DNA of 64,000 bases from Blasia pusilla (lineage: Eukaryota > Marchantiophyta > Marchantiopsida > Blasiales), in contig CM114272.1 of NCBI GenBank assembly GCA_050084515.1, forward strand, positions 46,934,001 to 46,998,000. The letters run 5' to 3'. Below the pieces are notes generated by a model. That model did not search any database, was not told the DNA's origin, and saw nothing but the letters and a program-made list of their open reading frames with translations. Position numbers and translations under genes: made by a program. Numbering within the stretch: the stretch's first letter is position 1; each line of letters opens with the position of its first letter. Below, piece by piece: positions 33,771-45,171 of the stretch.

Positions 33771-34090
33771 TTATCATGTTTGCACATTACCAATATCCAT
33801 CCTTTGGTAATTCTGATCATGACCAATCGATAACATTCTCATCGCCTTAGACGAAGTAAAAGACTAAAGTAGAAGAGTCTATTTTGTGGCTTCCCCTTTT
33901 TGTGGATCCAACTTTGTGGCTGCTCCACGATTAACAACAATGAGTGTCTCTATCTGTGCAACCCCACACATCCAACCAAGGTCATGTCTCTGGCTACTCC
34001 AATGGCATCAATCACGGTTAACTCTCTTTCTTCGTGGACTTGAGGCTAGCTTAGAATGGAAGCGCCCATCACTGGAATAGTAAATTTAGA
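33771..34090 (-). pseudogene. Gag-end linker of G1 copy b
   Basis: Minus-strand frames give 'GVAQIETLIVVNRGAATKLD' and 'TSSKAMRM', aligned with 'GVAQMEEATVV', 'CGAAVELD' and 'SKAMRT' at 60180-60310 in copy c. It marks the upper recognisable limit of copy b. Confidence 0.65.
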
Positions 34091-35393
34091 AGCCTACATC
34101 GTGGCAAGTATGAAGTACCACATTTTCAGCAATACCACATAGAATGTAACATGTGATAAGCTCTACCCTCCTGTCACACTCAACCCACATCAACCATCTC
34201 ATAGAAAAGTACTAAGTACGAGATGAATGGTATGAAGAATGAAAAAGTGCTTAACTTATGATCAATGTGATGTCCTGACAATATAGCAATCTTGATACTG
34301 TGTTCACCTTCTTATGGCCTTATCTGTGATTCAATGAGTAGCATGGCTGACTTGTGGGACTTGGTCTTTGATAGTCATGCTCATTTGGTTTGTATGAGTC
34401 TTGTTGAGAGCCATGATATCTCTCCTTTGTGCAAGGATCTAATAAGTGCAAGTGTTGTACAACGAGCCGAGAAGAAGAGTGGTTGGTAAGGGGTGATGAT
34501 GCACGTATGAATAGAATGGTTACTTAACAGTCATTTGGTTCTCTTCGAACTAAGAAGGCGCTCAGAGAGGGAATCAAGGTAGAGTTGGAGAGAGATGGAC
34601 GTCGGGTATGCATAGGTTGTGGCCAAGGGGTTCCATGTAGTTAGATGCATAATCTCCATAATCTGATCCTCACATTGGATTAGGCTATAATATCCTACAC
34701 ATGTCGAGGGATTCCAAATACCCTAAACTTTCTATTGTCGCTTCCAGTCAAACTTCAAATTAGAAGTTTAACCTTGGGTTGTATGCAATGTTGCTTTTGA
34801 ACAACTTTCTTGTCTATTTTTCAAGCTCTTTTTGGAGCACTCGGGATCAAATTGGTGATATTAATGCCCAAGGATGGGGCTCTAATCTTTGGGGAACAAT
34901 TATAATCATATGTGTTTTTGGCAGATGTACTCTATAGCTTCTTTGCAGAATTGGTTTTGATCGTTGCTGTATTATTACGCATGGGTCTCCTCAAGTGATA
35001 TTGAGGGGATCCATATACTTTTTGATTCACTTCCTTGGATCTTTCCTGTGCCATAGGCATTGGGAAGTATCCTCTATCTCATCCCTATGGAATTTCTAAA
35101 TACGGGAGAGAGCCCCTTTGCGGATCCCCAAAGTCTCGATCCTCTGAAAGACTCAACCTCGTACCCCATTAGGGGCTTCTCTCTGTTTACTTTCTGCTTG
35201 AAAGTCCTTTTCTGGTGGGACTACTTTATCCTACTTAGAGGTCAGTTTGATACACTTGTCTCAAGAAAGTGGAGACCACTTTTAGCACTCTAGGGTTGAT
35301 AGATCCAGACTCTTAATGCCATAGTGTTTCTTGGATGGACCTACACTTGCATGGATACTCTTCCCCTTGTGTGGACTTCATGGCCGTCCTTTT
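34091..35393. other. Stretch without recognisable gene
   Basis: No frame longer than 77 codons and no motif that I recognise. Possibly the decayed gag and leader of G1 copy b, but no alignment to copy c gag was seen. Confidence 0.4.
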
Positions 35394-35679
35394 TTGTCAC
35401 GTCTGTTAGGATAGATCAACGAGATCTAGTAGAGCACCTTTAGAGATACTAGTGGACATCCTCAGGACGTTGAGGATGACCTGTTGAGGGCATGGGTAAC
35501 CAAAGAGAGCAGGTTTCCCCTTCATTTTGGCTCATTTGGAGCCATGTTTTAGGGTAAGTTACAATTTTTGGTATATTTGACTTTCCACTTCCAAAAGTGG
35601 AAAGGAAGGGGGTATACCTCCAAAAGTGGAAAGTGAGAGTTCATTCTCTCTTTGTAAATTGATCAAATTTCACAACAAG

Positions 35680-35732
<53 letters not shown>

Positions 35733-35975
35733 CCAAACCCACTCTCCTAATGACAGGCTTGGGTTACACACACAAGGCTTAGGTTATCTCCTTGGCTCTT
35801 GACCTCTTCTAGCGGATCAAGGGCCACTACTATATTTTGGTACTTCTCGTCTCGTTGTGTGGATTCCATCCGTTAGCATGGCATCATGTATGTTTGTATG
35901 TATTTTTGGTGACAACAATATATGTTGTGTAGTGATGTGTATGCACACGACATCTTATTGCCATGTATTTTCACA
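35394..35975. repeat. Rearranged G1 LTR cluster with inverted segment and (CT)n
   Basis: 35394-35680 matches the G1 LTR in plus orientation ('TTAGGATAGATC', 'GAGGATGACCT', 'GGTATACCTC'). 35682-35729 is a (CT)n run. 35730-35830 matches the same LTR in minus orientation ('CCACTCTCCTAATGA', 'TTGGCTCTTGACCT'). 35831-35975 matches the plus-orientation LTR start ('TATTTTGGTACTTCT'). Plus, minus and plus pieces therefore sit side by side. Confidence 0.7.
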
Positions 35976-37100
35976 TGATTAATTTTTTGCACTGGTTAGA
36001 TTTGTTGTTATAGGAGCAAATCTTGAGAGTAAGGAGGCAGCTAAGAATGTGTTGCCAAGGTGGAAGTAGAGCAAGGAGCACTTGATGTAGAGGCGGGCCG
36101 TAGGAGCAGCTCTAGAGCACTTGTAGCAGACTCCAGTGTCTTCTTTGTGTTATAAGCACCTGCATCGCAATAAAAGCTTAGTGTTATGCACTAAAAGATA
36201 GCAGTGAGCATCAATTGGTGGTAGCTCATCTCAGATAGAAAGATTGCACATGACAACAAAGTTGCATTTAGATAGCATGAAAGGCTTAAAGTACAACTTC
36301 TATAAAGTTGACATTCATGCAATATGAAAGACTTCGAACTTCAGTAAAACACAGAGACGAAAGATTTACTATTGTGTATAGTGTGGTAAGAGTGAGATGG
36401 GAATGACCTCCTTCAGTGATTGCGTGCTGCATCTGATCTACTGTTGAAACAACTGAAAACACAAATATAATATTGTATGTCAAAACCTTAAATACTCTTG
36501 AAGGGTCCCCTACCTTCGGAACCCTAAAATTGTAGCCGCCCTCCTACATTCTAACAGTCAAGAAGACATTTATCGTGTGTTTGAAATTTCAAGAATCCTA
36601 TCATCATCACTCTAAGTGGGCCACTACTTACAGCTAAACTCAGAAGTTCTACGATCCACATACAGATGACCTCTTCAAAAAAGACAAGTGTAGAGAAATA
36701 AATGGCTGAAAATGACTAGTGTTGCCGAGAGAGATGCTCGACACCTAAACCAACACTGTGGCATCTATATAATTAAAAGAGGATGGGGTTTGAGAACCCC
36801 CTCCTCTGGTGATGACACATATACTTTGTGGTGTGGTCCCGCGATGATACGTTTAACACAGCAGTTGAATTTAAATTAACAAATCCGTGCTATGAGGGGT
36901 GATTTTCACCCGTGGGTATTATACTAGGTGTAGTATAGATTTGGATGAATCCGAGGGAGCGGCACAGCCTGTGAGCATAGTAGCGCTTGTTGTAGATGGA
37001 GTAGAATTGGAAGCTAGCTAAGAGCTAAGACAACCGTCAACTGACAAAGTGTCCAGAAATACATGATCACTAGAGAGAACACCCATGCGATGCACGCGCG
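35976..37100. other. Non-coding stretch with a dispersed hairpin at 36767-36807
   Basis: No gene is seen. At 36778-36807 'AGAGGATGGGGTT' and 'AACCCCCTCCTCT' form a 13-bp stem with one mismatch and a 4-nt loop, preceded by 'TATAATTAAA'. The same arrangement occurs at 46167-46205 inside an intron of the NTPase gene. Confidence 0.5.
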
Positions 37101-37109
37101 TCAAATTTT

Positions 37110-38260
37110 ACTTAGCAAAAAAGTCTAAACCTACAAAGTGCCTTAACCTCCACACCCATAATCAAACCTGCGACTTCTTTACCCAACTGCCATAGCCAAA
37201 CTTCTAGGACCTCGATCTTGTTGAGGGCGATAAGAAGTTCAAAACTATATAAGTCTGGTGCCTTTGGATCATGGGGAACATCAAGGTACGATCTATTGGG
37301 GGTTCTAGAATCCGCCGGAGGCATAATTACCCTGGATCCTTTTCTCGCCGAGACGGGGAACACGGAAGTCGAACTCCAAGATAGGCATCGACATCAGCAG
37401 ATATTCTCTCCGTTGGGATCTATCTCTCACTCTACTCCACCAACTCTTGAGAAAACGGAGAACCCAACCCTCGATGTTCCGAACCACATAGAGAGTAGCT
37501 TCCATATCAAAAGAGAGAATCAATGAATGAAGCGATGCCTTGTACACAGGGGGAAGTGCAGCCACACCATAATTATAAGGCCTAGTCCGAGACCGCTTTC
37601 TAACGCTTGGTTTGGGAACAAGAGGTTGTGAGTCCGAGTTATCATCTTCAAAGCGGCAAGGTTGGGAACTTGGGGATACGGAGGTGGATCTTTCGCCTCG
37701 AAGCGGCTTTCTCACCGAATTCTAGGTGGCTCACATGTCTGTGTTTCCTTGTGTGTAACTTGTATCCAAATCCTCCATCAACCAATTTCCGCTCACGCTC
37801 TTGCGCATCCGCATCAAGTGGCCCGTGCTTTTCTGACTCCCACGTACTTGCACCTTCCAGAAAGATTCCTAATCGGTTGAAGAACTCCACAGATTTGTTC
37901 CCTCCATGTTCGTCCCTTCTTCCAAGTTCCCAACTTTCTTCCCCCAAGTCTCGATTATGAATTGAGTTAGTGTAACCATTCCACATGAGGTGCAAATGGA
38001 GAAGAATGCCTTGGTGGAAGGCAAAGCTCTCAAAGCTTTTGCTCAGGATGGCCGTTTTGGTGTAGAAAGGAGGAGGCGGTAGATTGGTCCATTCTTGCTT
38101 GCGCACTTTGAACGCAATCACAGGGCAGACACACTATACAAAAGAATGATGTCGGTATGCACCACATCCTTGCTTCCATGGAAGCATTAAGAATGAGGGC
38201 CTCGCAACGTTCGAGCAAAGAAATTGGGAAGCTATAGAAGATACTAAGGCGTGCCAACTA
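37110..38260 (-). pseudogene. Possible coding remnant, weakly kelch/F-box-like
   Basis: Overlapping minus-strand frames (38257-38030, 38121-37648, 37715-37305) have coding-like composition. One contains 'VIAFKVRKQEWTNLPPPPF', then 'GILLHLHLMWNG' and 'SWELGRRDEH'. The pattern W-x-x-L-P-P-x-P followed by a G-x-L-x-L strand is seen in plant F-box/kelch proteins. No full kelch repeat or F-box is visible and the frames are interrupted. It could also be untranslated or transposon-derived sequence. Confidence 0.2.
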
Positions 38261-40353
38261 GTTAACTCGGCCCCATCTGATGAGTAGCTATGTCATGTGA
38301 ACGAGTATTGTGGAGAGCCAAGCAGAGTTTGGTGCGCTAGTGTGGAAACATAGCCCAAGCAATCCCAAAAAGACTTCTCCTCCGTTACAATTTGAGTCGT
38401 TCTTGGCAATCCGGTCTTGCCATACGGAGTGGACCGGATTGCAATTGAAGAGATCGATTGCAATTGCCAATTGAAATCACAGTAAAGCTGCATCAATAAC
38501 TATACTCGCGAGGCCTGTAGAATCGAGTTTCACATACTAAGCCTTTCAGTGTGTGGGAGTGTGCATGTGAATACAAAGAGATTGTAGATAATTTAAGGCG
38601 GGCTATTTTCAGAGTTCTACCCATGGCCGCGCTAGCGTATTCATTGGAAAGGGGAAAAAACATTGAACAAGAGGGCTATGGCGGAAGGAAGATTTGAGAG
38701 TATGAGGTTTGAGATTCGAGGGAATATTTCCTGCAAAGCAAAGAGTTCGCCTCTCGACTGTAGAAATTTTAACCATCCGGTAGTGTGAATTTCAAAGCCG
38801 GAAGAATTTGAACACTCCCGTCGACGACCAGATGGCAATGCGAGGACCATAAACGAAATGCTAACAAAGGAAGACTCTCCGAAGAAAGTAGACAAAGTAC
38901 CATCAACCGACGCAAGGAAGAACTGAGATTCTTTGCTATTTCGGCATGACGTGGTGACAAGACTCACCAGAGTTTCGATACACAAGCCTGCCGACTCGCC
39001 GTCAATTTTACATGCCGAATGTAGGATGCAGAGCAACAACACTCGCACAACAATGGCAACGGAGGAGAAAAAAAATTGCCCTCGGCCCTGAGTTCCAACT
39101 TCACCTCCAGCCAGAACTACAATATCACCTACACGTCCAATTTCACGTCCTCCAACAGACGCGACTCACTTCACCCCAACTCTGTAGGCTGAATGTCTCC
39201 AACTTTGGCTGTGCAGGCTCGAGTTATGCCAGAGCAACAATCATACCTACCACACAGTTGTGTGGATACAATAAGCCCTGCATTCTCATAATGACACATG
39301 TAACTAATGAAACACTTTTAGGGAGAAAATTAGATTTAGAGGGGAAAAAATAGTCTTGAGTCCCCGTTATAGCCAAAAATGAAAGGAGTGCAGATTTCAT
39401 TCGGAGGAAAAAATATGGTTCCTAAAGGCCAAAAAATACAATTTTTTTAATTAGGTTGGTTTCACTTCTTATAGATATATTTTTCTTTTCCCTTGCATTT
39501 AGTAACCCCCATGTTTCGTCAATAGTATAGATTTGGAGGAGCACTTGTGAGGACGATGACCGAAACTTGGACACAAACTCATGAAGATCGTGAGAACAAG
39601 AATTGGATTCATTCTGTCCTACTGAAAGGCAGTGCTACCCTCAAGCGCTTTCATCTTCCTAGTAATTCTCGATTGAATGATTTTCATTCCGATGTTTGGA
39701 GACCGATCAGGACACCAAGAATGAGAAATGCTTGCGCAGTTCTATAGAAGACTTTCGACATTCAGATTTGACCACGAAAAAAGCTCAAGATAGAGCGGTG
39801 AAATGAGCTCTCCCCTTTGTTCGGATATTCCATTGTGGGCTGCGCTTTTCTCCTATTCCTTTCTCCACTCCTTGGGCTCCTCGTAATTCGATCGAGTCCA
39901 ATTGGAATGGAGTACATCCGCAACATTTGGTGCCAAAGCAGCCATTTGTAGATATTAGCGAAATCGCTGAAAGTTGAAAGAGAATAAAATCATCTTCATG
40001 ACCTCGATCTATCTTCTGATCACAAATAATCTCTTCTTCTCCACGAATCCCGAATTATGTCCACCACACTCATTCCACCGACGTCCACGGAATAGAAGGC
40101 GCCCGCAAATTCGTCACAAGCACTCTCGGAACCCACTGTTGCGCCGCAATGCAGACGTGCAGTATCACACGTTCCTTCCATATGTCTCATAGATGAAACG
40201 TGGACAAACGCTTCAAGACAAATGAACTGAAGAATCTCAAGAAGGCGGCAAAGAGGAATGATTCGAGATAGCTCAGTTTCAACAGAAAAAGGTACAAGTA
40301 GATTTGGTTCGCAGCTGGTCCAAAATGCAAAACCGTCCTCCAAATTTCGGACA
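38261..40353. other. Stretch with unassigned open frames
   Basis: Frames at 38641-39048 (minus) and 39547-39747 (plus, 'RENKNWIHSVLLKGSATLKR') carry no motif I can place. Nothing else is recognised. Confidence 0.35.
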
Positions 40354-40760
40354 CAGAGAGAGAATGTACTCATTAAGTAGTGCCTGTCGTAGCCTTGCGA
40401 CCATAGACCCCCAGTTGGACGGTGCTCGAGACTGGGATGGGTGTAGAGAGAAGTACATGTGAAAAAGGTACCATATGAGAGGAGGAAGACATTCACATAT
40501 GGTGTGAGTGTTGACCAAACAACGAGTTTCATGAAACTCTTCAACACACCATCTACTTTATTTGATTGGGATCCCCAATAGACATTACTTACCACTGCAG
40601 CAGTTTTGGACAATGAATCAAGGATACTGAATGTGTTGCACAATTCTGGTGTTACCAGCTTAGCAATATCGGCATATTCTCTTGCTCTTTGTGTTGTGAA
40701 TTTTGTGCAGGAGACCAAGTAATGACTAGAGGTTCCACACATGGCGCAAGAGTTTAGTTG
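40354..40760. repeat. Dispersed repeat R420 (copy 2)
   Basis: Shares blocks with 12480-12985 and a shorter tail with 63780-63850. The overlapping minus-strand frame (40790-40020) begins with 'CAMCGTSSHYLVSCTKF', a zinc-knuckle-like C-x2-C-x4-H-x4-C sequence, then 'NVYWGSQSNKVDG'. The equivalent 'NVYWGSQSSKVDG' in copy 1 suggests a shared coding origin, possibly a retroelement gag. Confidence 0.6.
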
Positions 40761-40902
40761 TGTTCCCATCCTGCTTTTCTTATGGTTCAAGGGGATTTCC
40801 CCTTCCTAAACTTGAACTTGAGCCGGGTTCCCAAGCAAGGGGTTCCCGTGAATAGTTCTTCAATTCTGCCTTCTCCGGAGATACCGTCAAGAGAGAGAGG
40901 TC

Positions 40903-42129
40903 AGACATTTTCATGTCTTCCGCCGTGTTGTTCTGTTCTGCCGGAAGACATTTTCATGTCTTCCGCCGCCGCCAAAGCATTTGCTCACTGCTTTGGTTAT
41001 GGTATCCACAAATGCGTTCTCATCTTGCTCCCACAATTCAGGTCCTGCTGGGAGCTTGGTTGCTTGCACAATCTCTTGAACCTTTTTCGTCCAAGATTTG
41101 GCCTGCTTTACGGGTCCTTTTGGGTACAAGTTTTCCCCATCAATTCTTTAGGATATGATGGTGGTCCATTGTCTCCAACTGCCTCCGCCACTTCAACTTG
41201 GCCATGTCACGTCTATCCTCCAGGAGCTCCACTCCAAGTTCTGATCTCACACCAACTCTGGCTGTTAATGGCTGACATCATACCCAAGGACGCCTTTAGT
41301 TGCACAGCTTCAAGCCTGTCCCTTTGTTTGGTGTTGGGACGCCTTTAGTTGCACAGCTTCAAGCGAGGGACAGTTCCAGCGAGGGACGAATGGTATGCAA
41401 AATGACGAGCGCTTTACTTCTGATGTGATGTACCGGCATTGTAGGAATCTTGACAAACCGTTCAACTTCTTGTGGCCTTTCTCAGTAGTCTTCTTAATGT
41501 GGGCATCCCACATGCAATCTTCTGAGGATTCTATCCCTAGATAGGTGTATGTGGGCAACACGGGAATCTCTAGTTCGCCCCAGTACCACTATTGGTCTGA
41601 GTCCCTTTGCCATTGAAGATCATCACAACCCACTTCAGTACATTTGCCTACATGCCCCACAAGTCACACCAGATTTTGGTCAGGGAGATCATCTCTTGGA
41701 GTTTCTCTCCTATTTCCTCCGGGCCACCAAAGTCATCAGCAAACATGAGGGCAACAACAGAACTGTTGCCCACCCGGATGCCTAGTCCACTATCCTCCAT
41801 TTCTTCCGATAGGGAATTCACGAAAAAGAGGGTGGGGGAGAGCGGGCATCCTTGAGCCACTCCTTGATGTCGAATGCGGTGGAGACTCTTTTCAGTGGCC
41901 TCTCCTCCGATGGCGTTGCATGTAAGAGGTAGATCAAGAATGTGAGATGCCGAGAGCTACAGGATGCGTTAAGGATCGCGAGGTCCTGCGGCTTAATGGG
42001 ATCCCCTGTCCCATCGGACAGGAGGCAAATGTGCGCACTCTTATCAGATGAGCAGACAAAATTTTGAGTCACCATACACCCACCCACCCAATCTTCTACC
42101 TGTCTGAAGTTTAACTTCCGATTGTTCAT
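40903..42129 (-). pseudogene. LINE (non-LTR) reverse transcriptase remnant
   Basis: From 41860 the minus strand reads 'AQGCPLSPTLFFVNSLSEEM' and 'VVALMFADDFGGPEEIGEKL', the R/A-Q-G-C-P-L-S-P box and the F-A-D-D catalytic box of LINE RTs, then 'TKIWCDLWGM'. From 41561 comes 'YTYLGIESSEDCMWDAHIKK', the usual segment after the catalytic core. Near 41230 'DRRDMAKLKW' marks the C-terminal region. The piece 41129-40911 ('KSWTKKVQEIVQATKL') is the probable tail. Two short direct duplications (40903/40946 and 41288/41337) interrupt it. No poly(A) tail or endonuclease domain is seen. Confidence 0.75.
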
Positions 42130-43595
42130 ATAAACAAGGTACGCAGGCAGGCCGACATGTAACGATTCTTGAGGGTCCGTGACGTGAATTTAACGCGACT
42201 CGTCATAACTCAATTTCCAATGCGAAAACTAGACATTGACGTTGAAAGCAAGAACTGTAACAGTGCGTGGAAGGTGAAAAAGTAGGTACCTCTGGACCTT
42301 TCCTAGAAGTACAAACGGAGGGCATGAATCTAGAAACTGGAGCAATGTCTTTGTTTTTTGAAGAAACTGATGTAGGAATGACGACCTCGGCGTCTGGGAC
42401 ACGGATGGGATCCCAAGGAGCTCCTAGAACACCGAGGAGCATGTGTGGGTCTGAGCATCTATTACCAAAAAGGGCAGGTATGTCTCTTGCCACATCGATC
42501 CCCATGTGTTACCTTTGCAATGCTTGTTGCTCTCAAATTCTTCAGGTGTCGGCCCTTTGCTCATAGGAGCCAACATTTCGTTTTCCTTGTCTCATACCCG
42601 CCGCACACTTCCAGCGTCAAATCCTGTTCCGACCTGACGAATTGCTGTTAATTGCCATTATTGTTTTCTCCTTCGCCGAAAATACGGGGGAAACACTTTG
42701 CTGATGAAATCTGTGGTGTATCACAATGGCTTTTTGTGTACAACCCACTTCTACACCTCAAGACGATCTTCAACAGCAATGTCAATTTTCGCACCGCCTC
42801 CTAGCACTAGTATTGGACATTTCGTGTCACATTGCTGTACACGTTTGGTCTGCCTATTCGTATTTTTATTTACTCCTTCTCAACTAGATTGTATTTACAC
42901 TTCCTCAACTAGAGTTATAATAAGATAGATAGAAACTGTCGCATATTGGTCACTTTTAAGGTAGGTGCGAGTTGGTAGATTTGATATTGATCTTCCCTGT
43001 TCGCTCTCTACCACACACCAAGCCGCGCTGTCGAAGAAGGTTGGAGAAGTGGGGTATTCTAGACAGCCTTCACATGATGGTTGGACAGATTCATCACGTA
43101 TACGATTGCTATCATCTCTATGGTCTACTGTTCTCTTCACTGTATATCTGGTAGAAGCATCTGAGAAATAGATCTGCGCTCTGCGGCAGGTGTGTCTGAC
43201 CGTTTCTAATGGCGGATTTAGTTCCATCGAAGGACGCGCTGTGCATTTTATTGAGGTTGTTATACGAAACCAGTAAGAGGACCGGGAGACATGCAAGCAC
43301 CACGGAGTAACACTACGGGGAGAACATTGGTCTGTGTTTCCACTAAACGGAGAATAACATGGAAAACATATGTAACAGGGCATTCTCATTGACACGAGAG
43401 TAACACCGCGTGGAGTAACAAGAGGAATCATTCGGCGTGAAATTAATTAACACGAGGTGAGTTTGTTTTTAATAGGGTCACTCTCGATTCACATCACATC
43501 CAACTCTCGATTCACTGAAAACTTTCATTCTCCTAATCCACTCCCTCGCATATACTAAGAAAAGTGTAAGTGATGTCAGGAGAGAGAAGCGAGAT
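42130..43595. other. Stretch without recognisable gene
   Basis: Short frames on both strands (for example 43431-42895) lack motifs. An 11-bp sequence 'CCTCAACTAGA' is repeated near 42900. Nothing else is supported. Confidence 0.35.
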
Positions 43596-43630
43596 CATAT
43601 TTACGGCCCCTACAAGGGGCCGTAAATATG
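43596..43630. repeat. Perfect 15-bp inverted repeat (hairpin)
   Basis: Arms CATATTTACGGCCCC (43596-43610) and its exact reverse complement (43616-43630) with a 5-nt loop, TACAA. No T-run follows, so it is not an obvious terminator. Confidence 0.95.
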
Positions 43631-43856
43631 GAACCTTGAGGGCCTGGGATTCTGGTGAGATGATCTGCTATGGATCTTACAACGCGGATTTAATGCAGTG
43701 CTAATTGAACGCCCGTGGACAGGTTTTCTACGACACAAACTTTCATAAGTCATGAAAAACCTCATCCGCGAAGTCAACCACGGTTGTACTCACGAGTAAA
43801 ACCCGCCGAATAGTGTGTGCAATGCGAACTGAAAGAAACCTTGAGTGACAATCAAG

Positions 43857-43896
43857 TACACCACTTTGCTGTAGTAGAGAACAGCAAAGTGGTGTA
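43857..43896. repeat. Perfect 16-bp inverted repeat (hairpin)
   Basis: Arms TACACCACTTTGCTGT (43857-43872) and the exact reverse complement (43881-43896), with an 8-nt loop, AGTAGAGA. A third, smaller one (8-bp arms, CATGTGGA) follows at 43961-43983. Confidence 0.95.
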
Positions 43897-44032
43897 ATAT
43901 TGGGAGGGTCGTGGTGCAAGCCTCCCCAACAATTGAAAGATACAGATATAAAAAATGATACATGTGGAAGTTCTGTCCACATGACCTGTGACATGACGAA
44001 GGACGAGAGCGCCGACAGTACCCGACTTAAAA

Positions 44033-44916
44033 CAACCTGGATCTCCTGTGCGGAAGACGAGCCATGAATAACACCGCATCCTCTTCCATCCATACCACTG
44101 GTGGTAAGGATGAACACTTGAACTAATTACTCTGGAAGACCAGGAAAAGGGATGTCTACGTTTTTGCTGAATGCGTAGAATACATTGAAAACCAAGTGAA
44201 CAAGTGCGTTCACTTGAAAGAAGCTGTGGTTGCTGAGGATTGTAAATTCAGTCCAACCTGGATCTCCTCTGCGGAAGACGAGCCATGAATAACACCGCAT
44301 CCTCTTCCATCCATACCACTGGTGGTAAGGATGAACACTTGAACTAATTACTCTGGAAGACCAGGAAAAGGGATGTCTACGTTTTTGCTGAATGCGTAGA
44401 ATACATTGAAAACCAAGTGAACAAGTGCGTTCACTTGAAAGAAGCTGTGGTTGCTGAGGATTGTAAATTCAGTCCAACCTGGATCTCCTCTGCGGAAGAC
44501 GAGCCATGAATAACACCGCATCCTCTTCCATCCATACCACTGGTGGTAAGGATGAACACTTGAACTAATTACTCTGGAAGACCAGGAAAAGGGATGTCTA
44601 CGTTTTTGCTGAATGCGTAGAATACATTGAAAACCAAGTGAACAAGTGCGTTCACTTGAAAGAAGCTGTGGTTGCTGAGGATTGTAAATTCAGTCCAACC
44701 TGGATCTCCTGTGCGGAAGACGAGCCATGAATAACACCGCATCCTCTTCCATCCATACCACTGGTGGTAAGGATGAACACTTGAACTAATTACTCTGGAA
44801 GACCAGGAAAAGGGATGTCTACGTTTTCGCTGAATGCGTAGAATACATTGAAAACCAAGTGAACAAGTGCGTTCACTTGAAAGAAGCTGTGGTTGCTGAG
44901 GATTGTAAATTCAGTC
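44033..44916. repeat. Four tandem copies of a 221-bp unit
   Basis: Units 44033-44253, 44254-44474, 44475-44695 and 44696-44916 have an exact 221-bp period and differ at only a few bases (for example CCTGTGCGG versus CCTCTGCGG, and one T-to-C in unit 4). Each unit carries two inverted repeats: TACCAC-TG-GTGGTA, and CAAGTGAAC-AAGTGC-GTTCACTTG. The array ends 255 bp past the stop codon of the minus-strand NTPase gene, i.e. in or just beyond its 3' untranslated region. Near identity indicates recent amplification or an assembly duplication. Confidence 0.97.
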
Positions 44917-45171
44917 CAGCATCGAACAGCCAAGGATGGATGGTCCTACATTTCAAAAGAAATTGACTGAAAGAGATACTACAATTATACAGGTAAGCTG
45001 TTACCTATGCATGTACATGAACAATATGAAGGTGGTCCATTGGCTGGCCCGCTGTGACCTTCTCCGGCCATGAATCTAGTGCTTTGTTACATTTTTGCAG
45101 ATGGAATCTAGCCCCAAGAATTCCTGTGACTACACAAAACTTTGTTTCGATTTTTCGACAAATTGACAAGA

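Larger units (their letters stand above)
31220..34090 (-). mobile_element. Ty3/gypsy element, family G1 copy b (gag linker, methyltransferase fragment, RT, RNase H, integrase start)
   Basis: Minus-strand order from 34090 downward: gag-protease linker, C-terminal part of a DNA methyltransferase, RT, RNase H, and the integrase zinc-binding domain, which stops at about 31220 in 'RWSLDFAGSL'. Upper parts align with 60120-60640 of copy c ('WMWGVAQ', 'KAMRTPS'-type segments). Lower parts align with 1-1150 of copy a. Protease and the first half of the methyltransferase are deleted. No own LTR is attached. Confidence 0.8.

Noticed and set aside
43596-43630. Perfect hairpin as a bacterial-type terminator
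   Set aside because: No following T-run, and the surrounding genes have spliceosomal introns.
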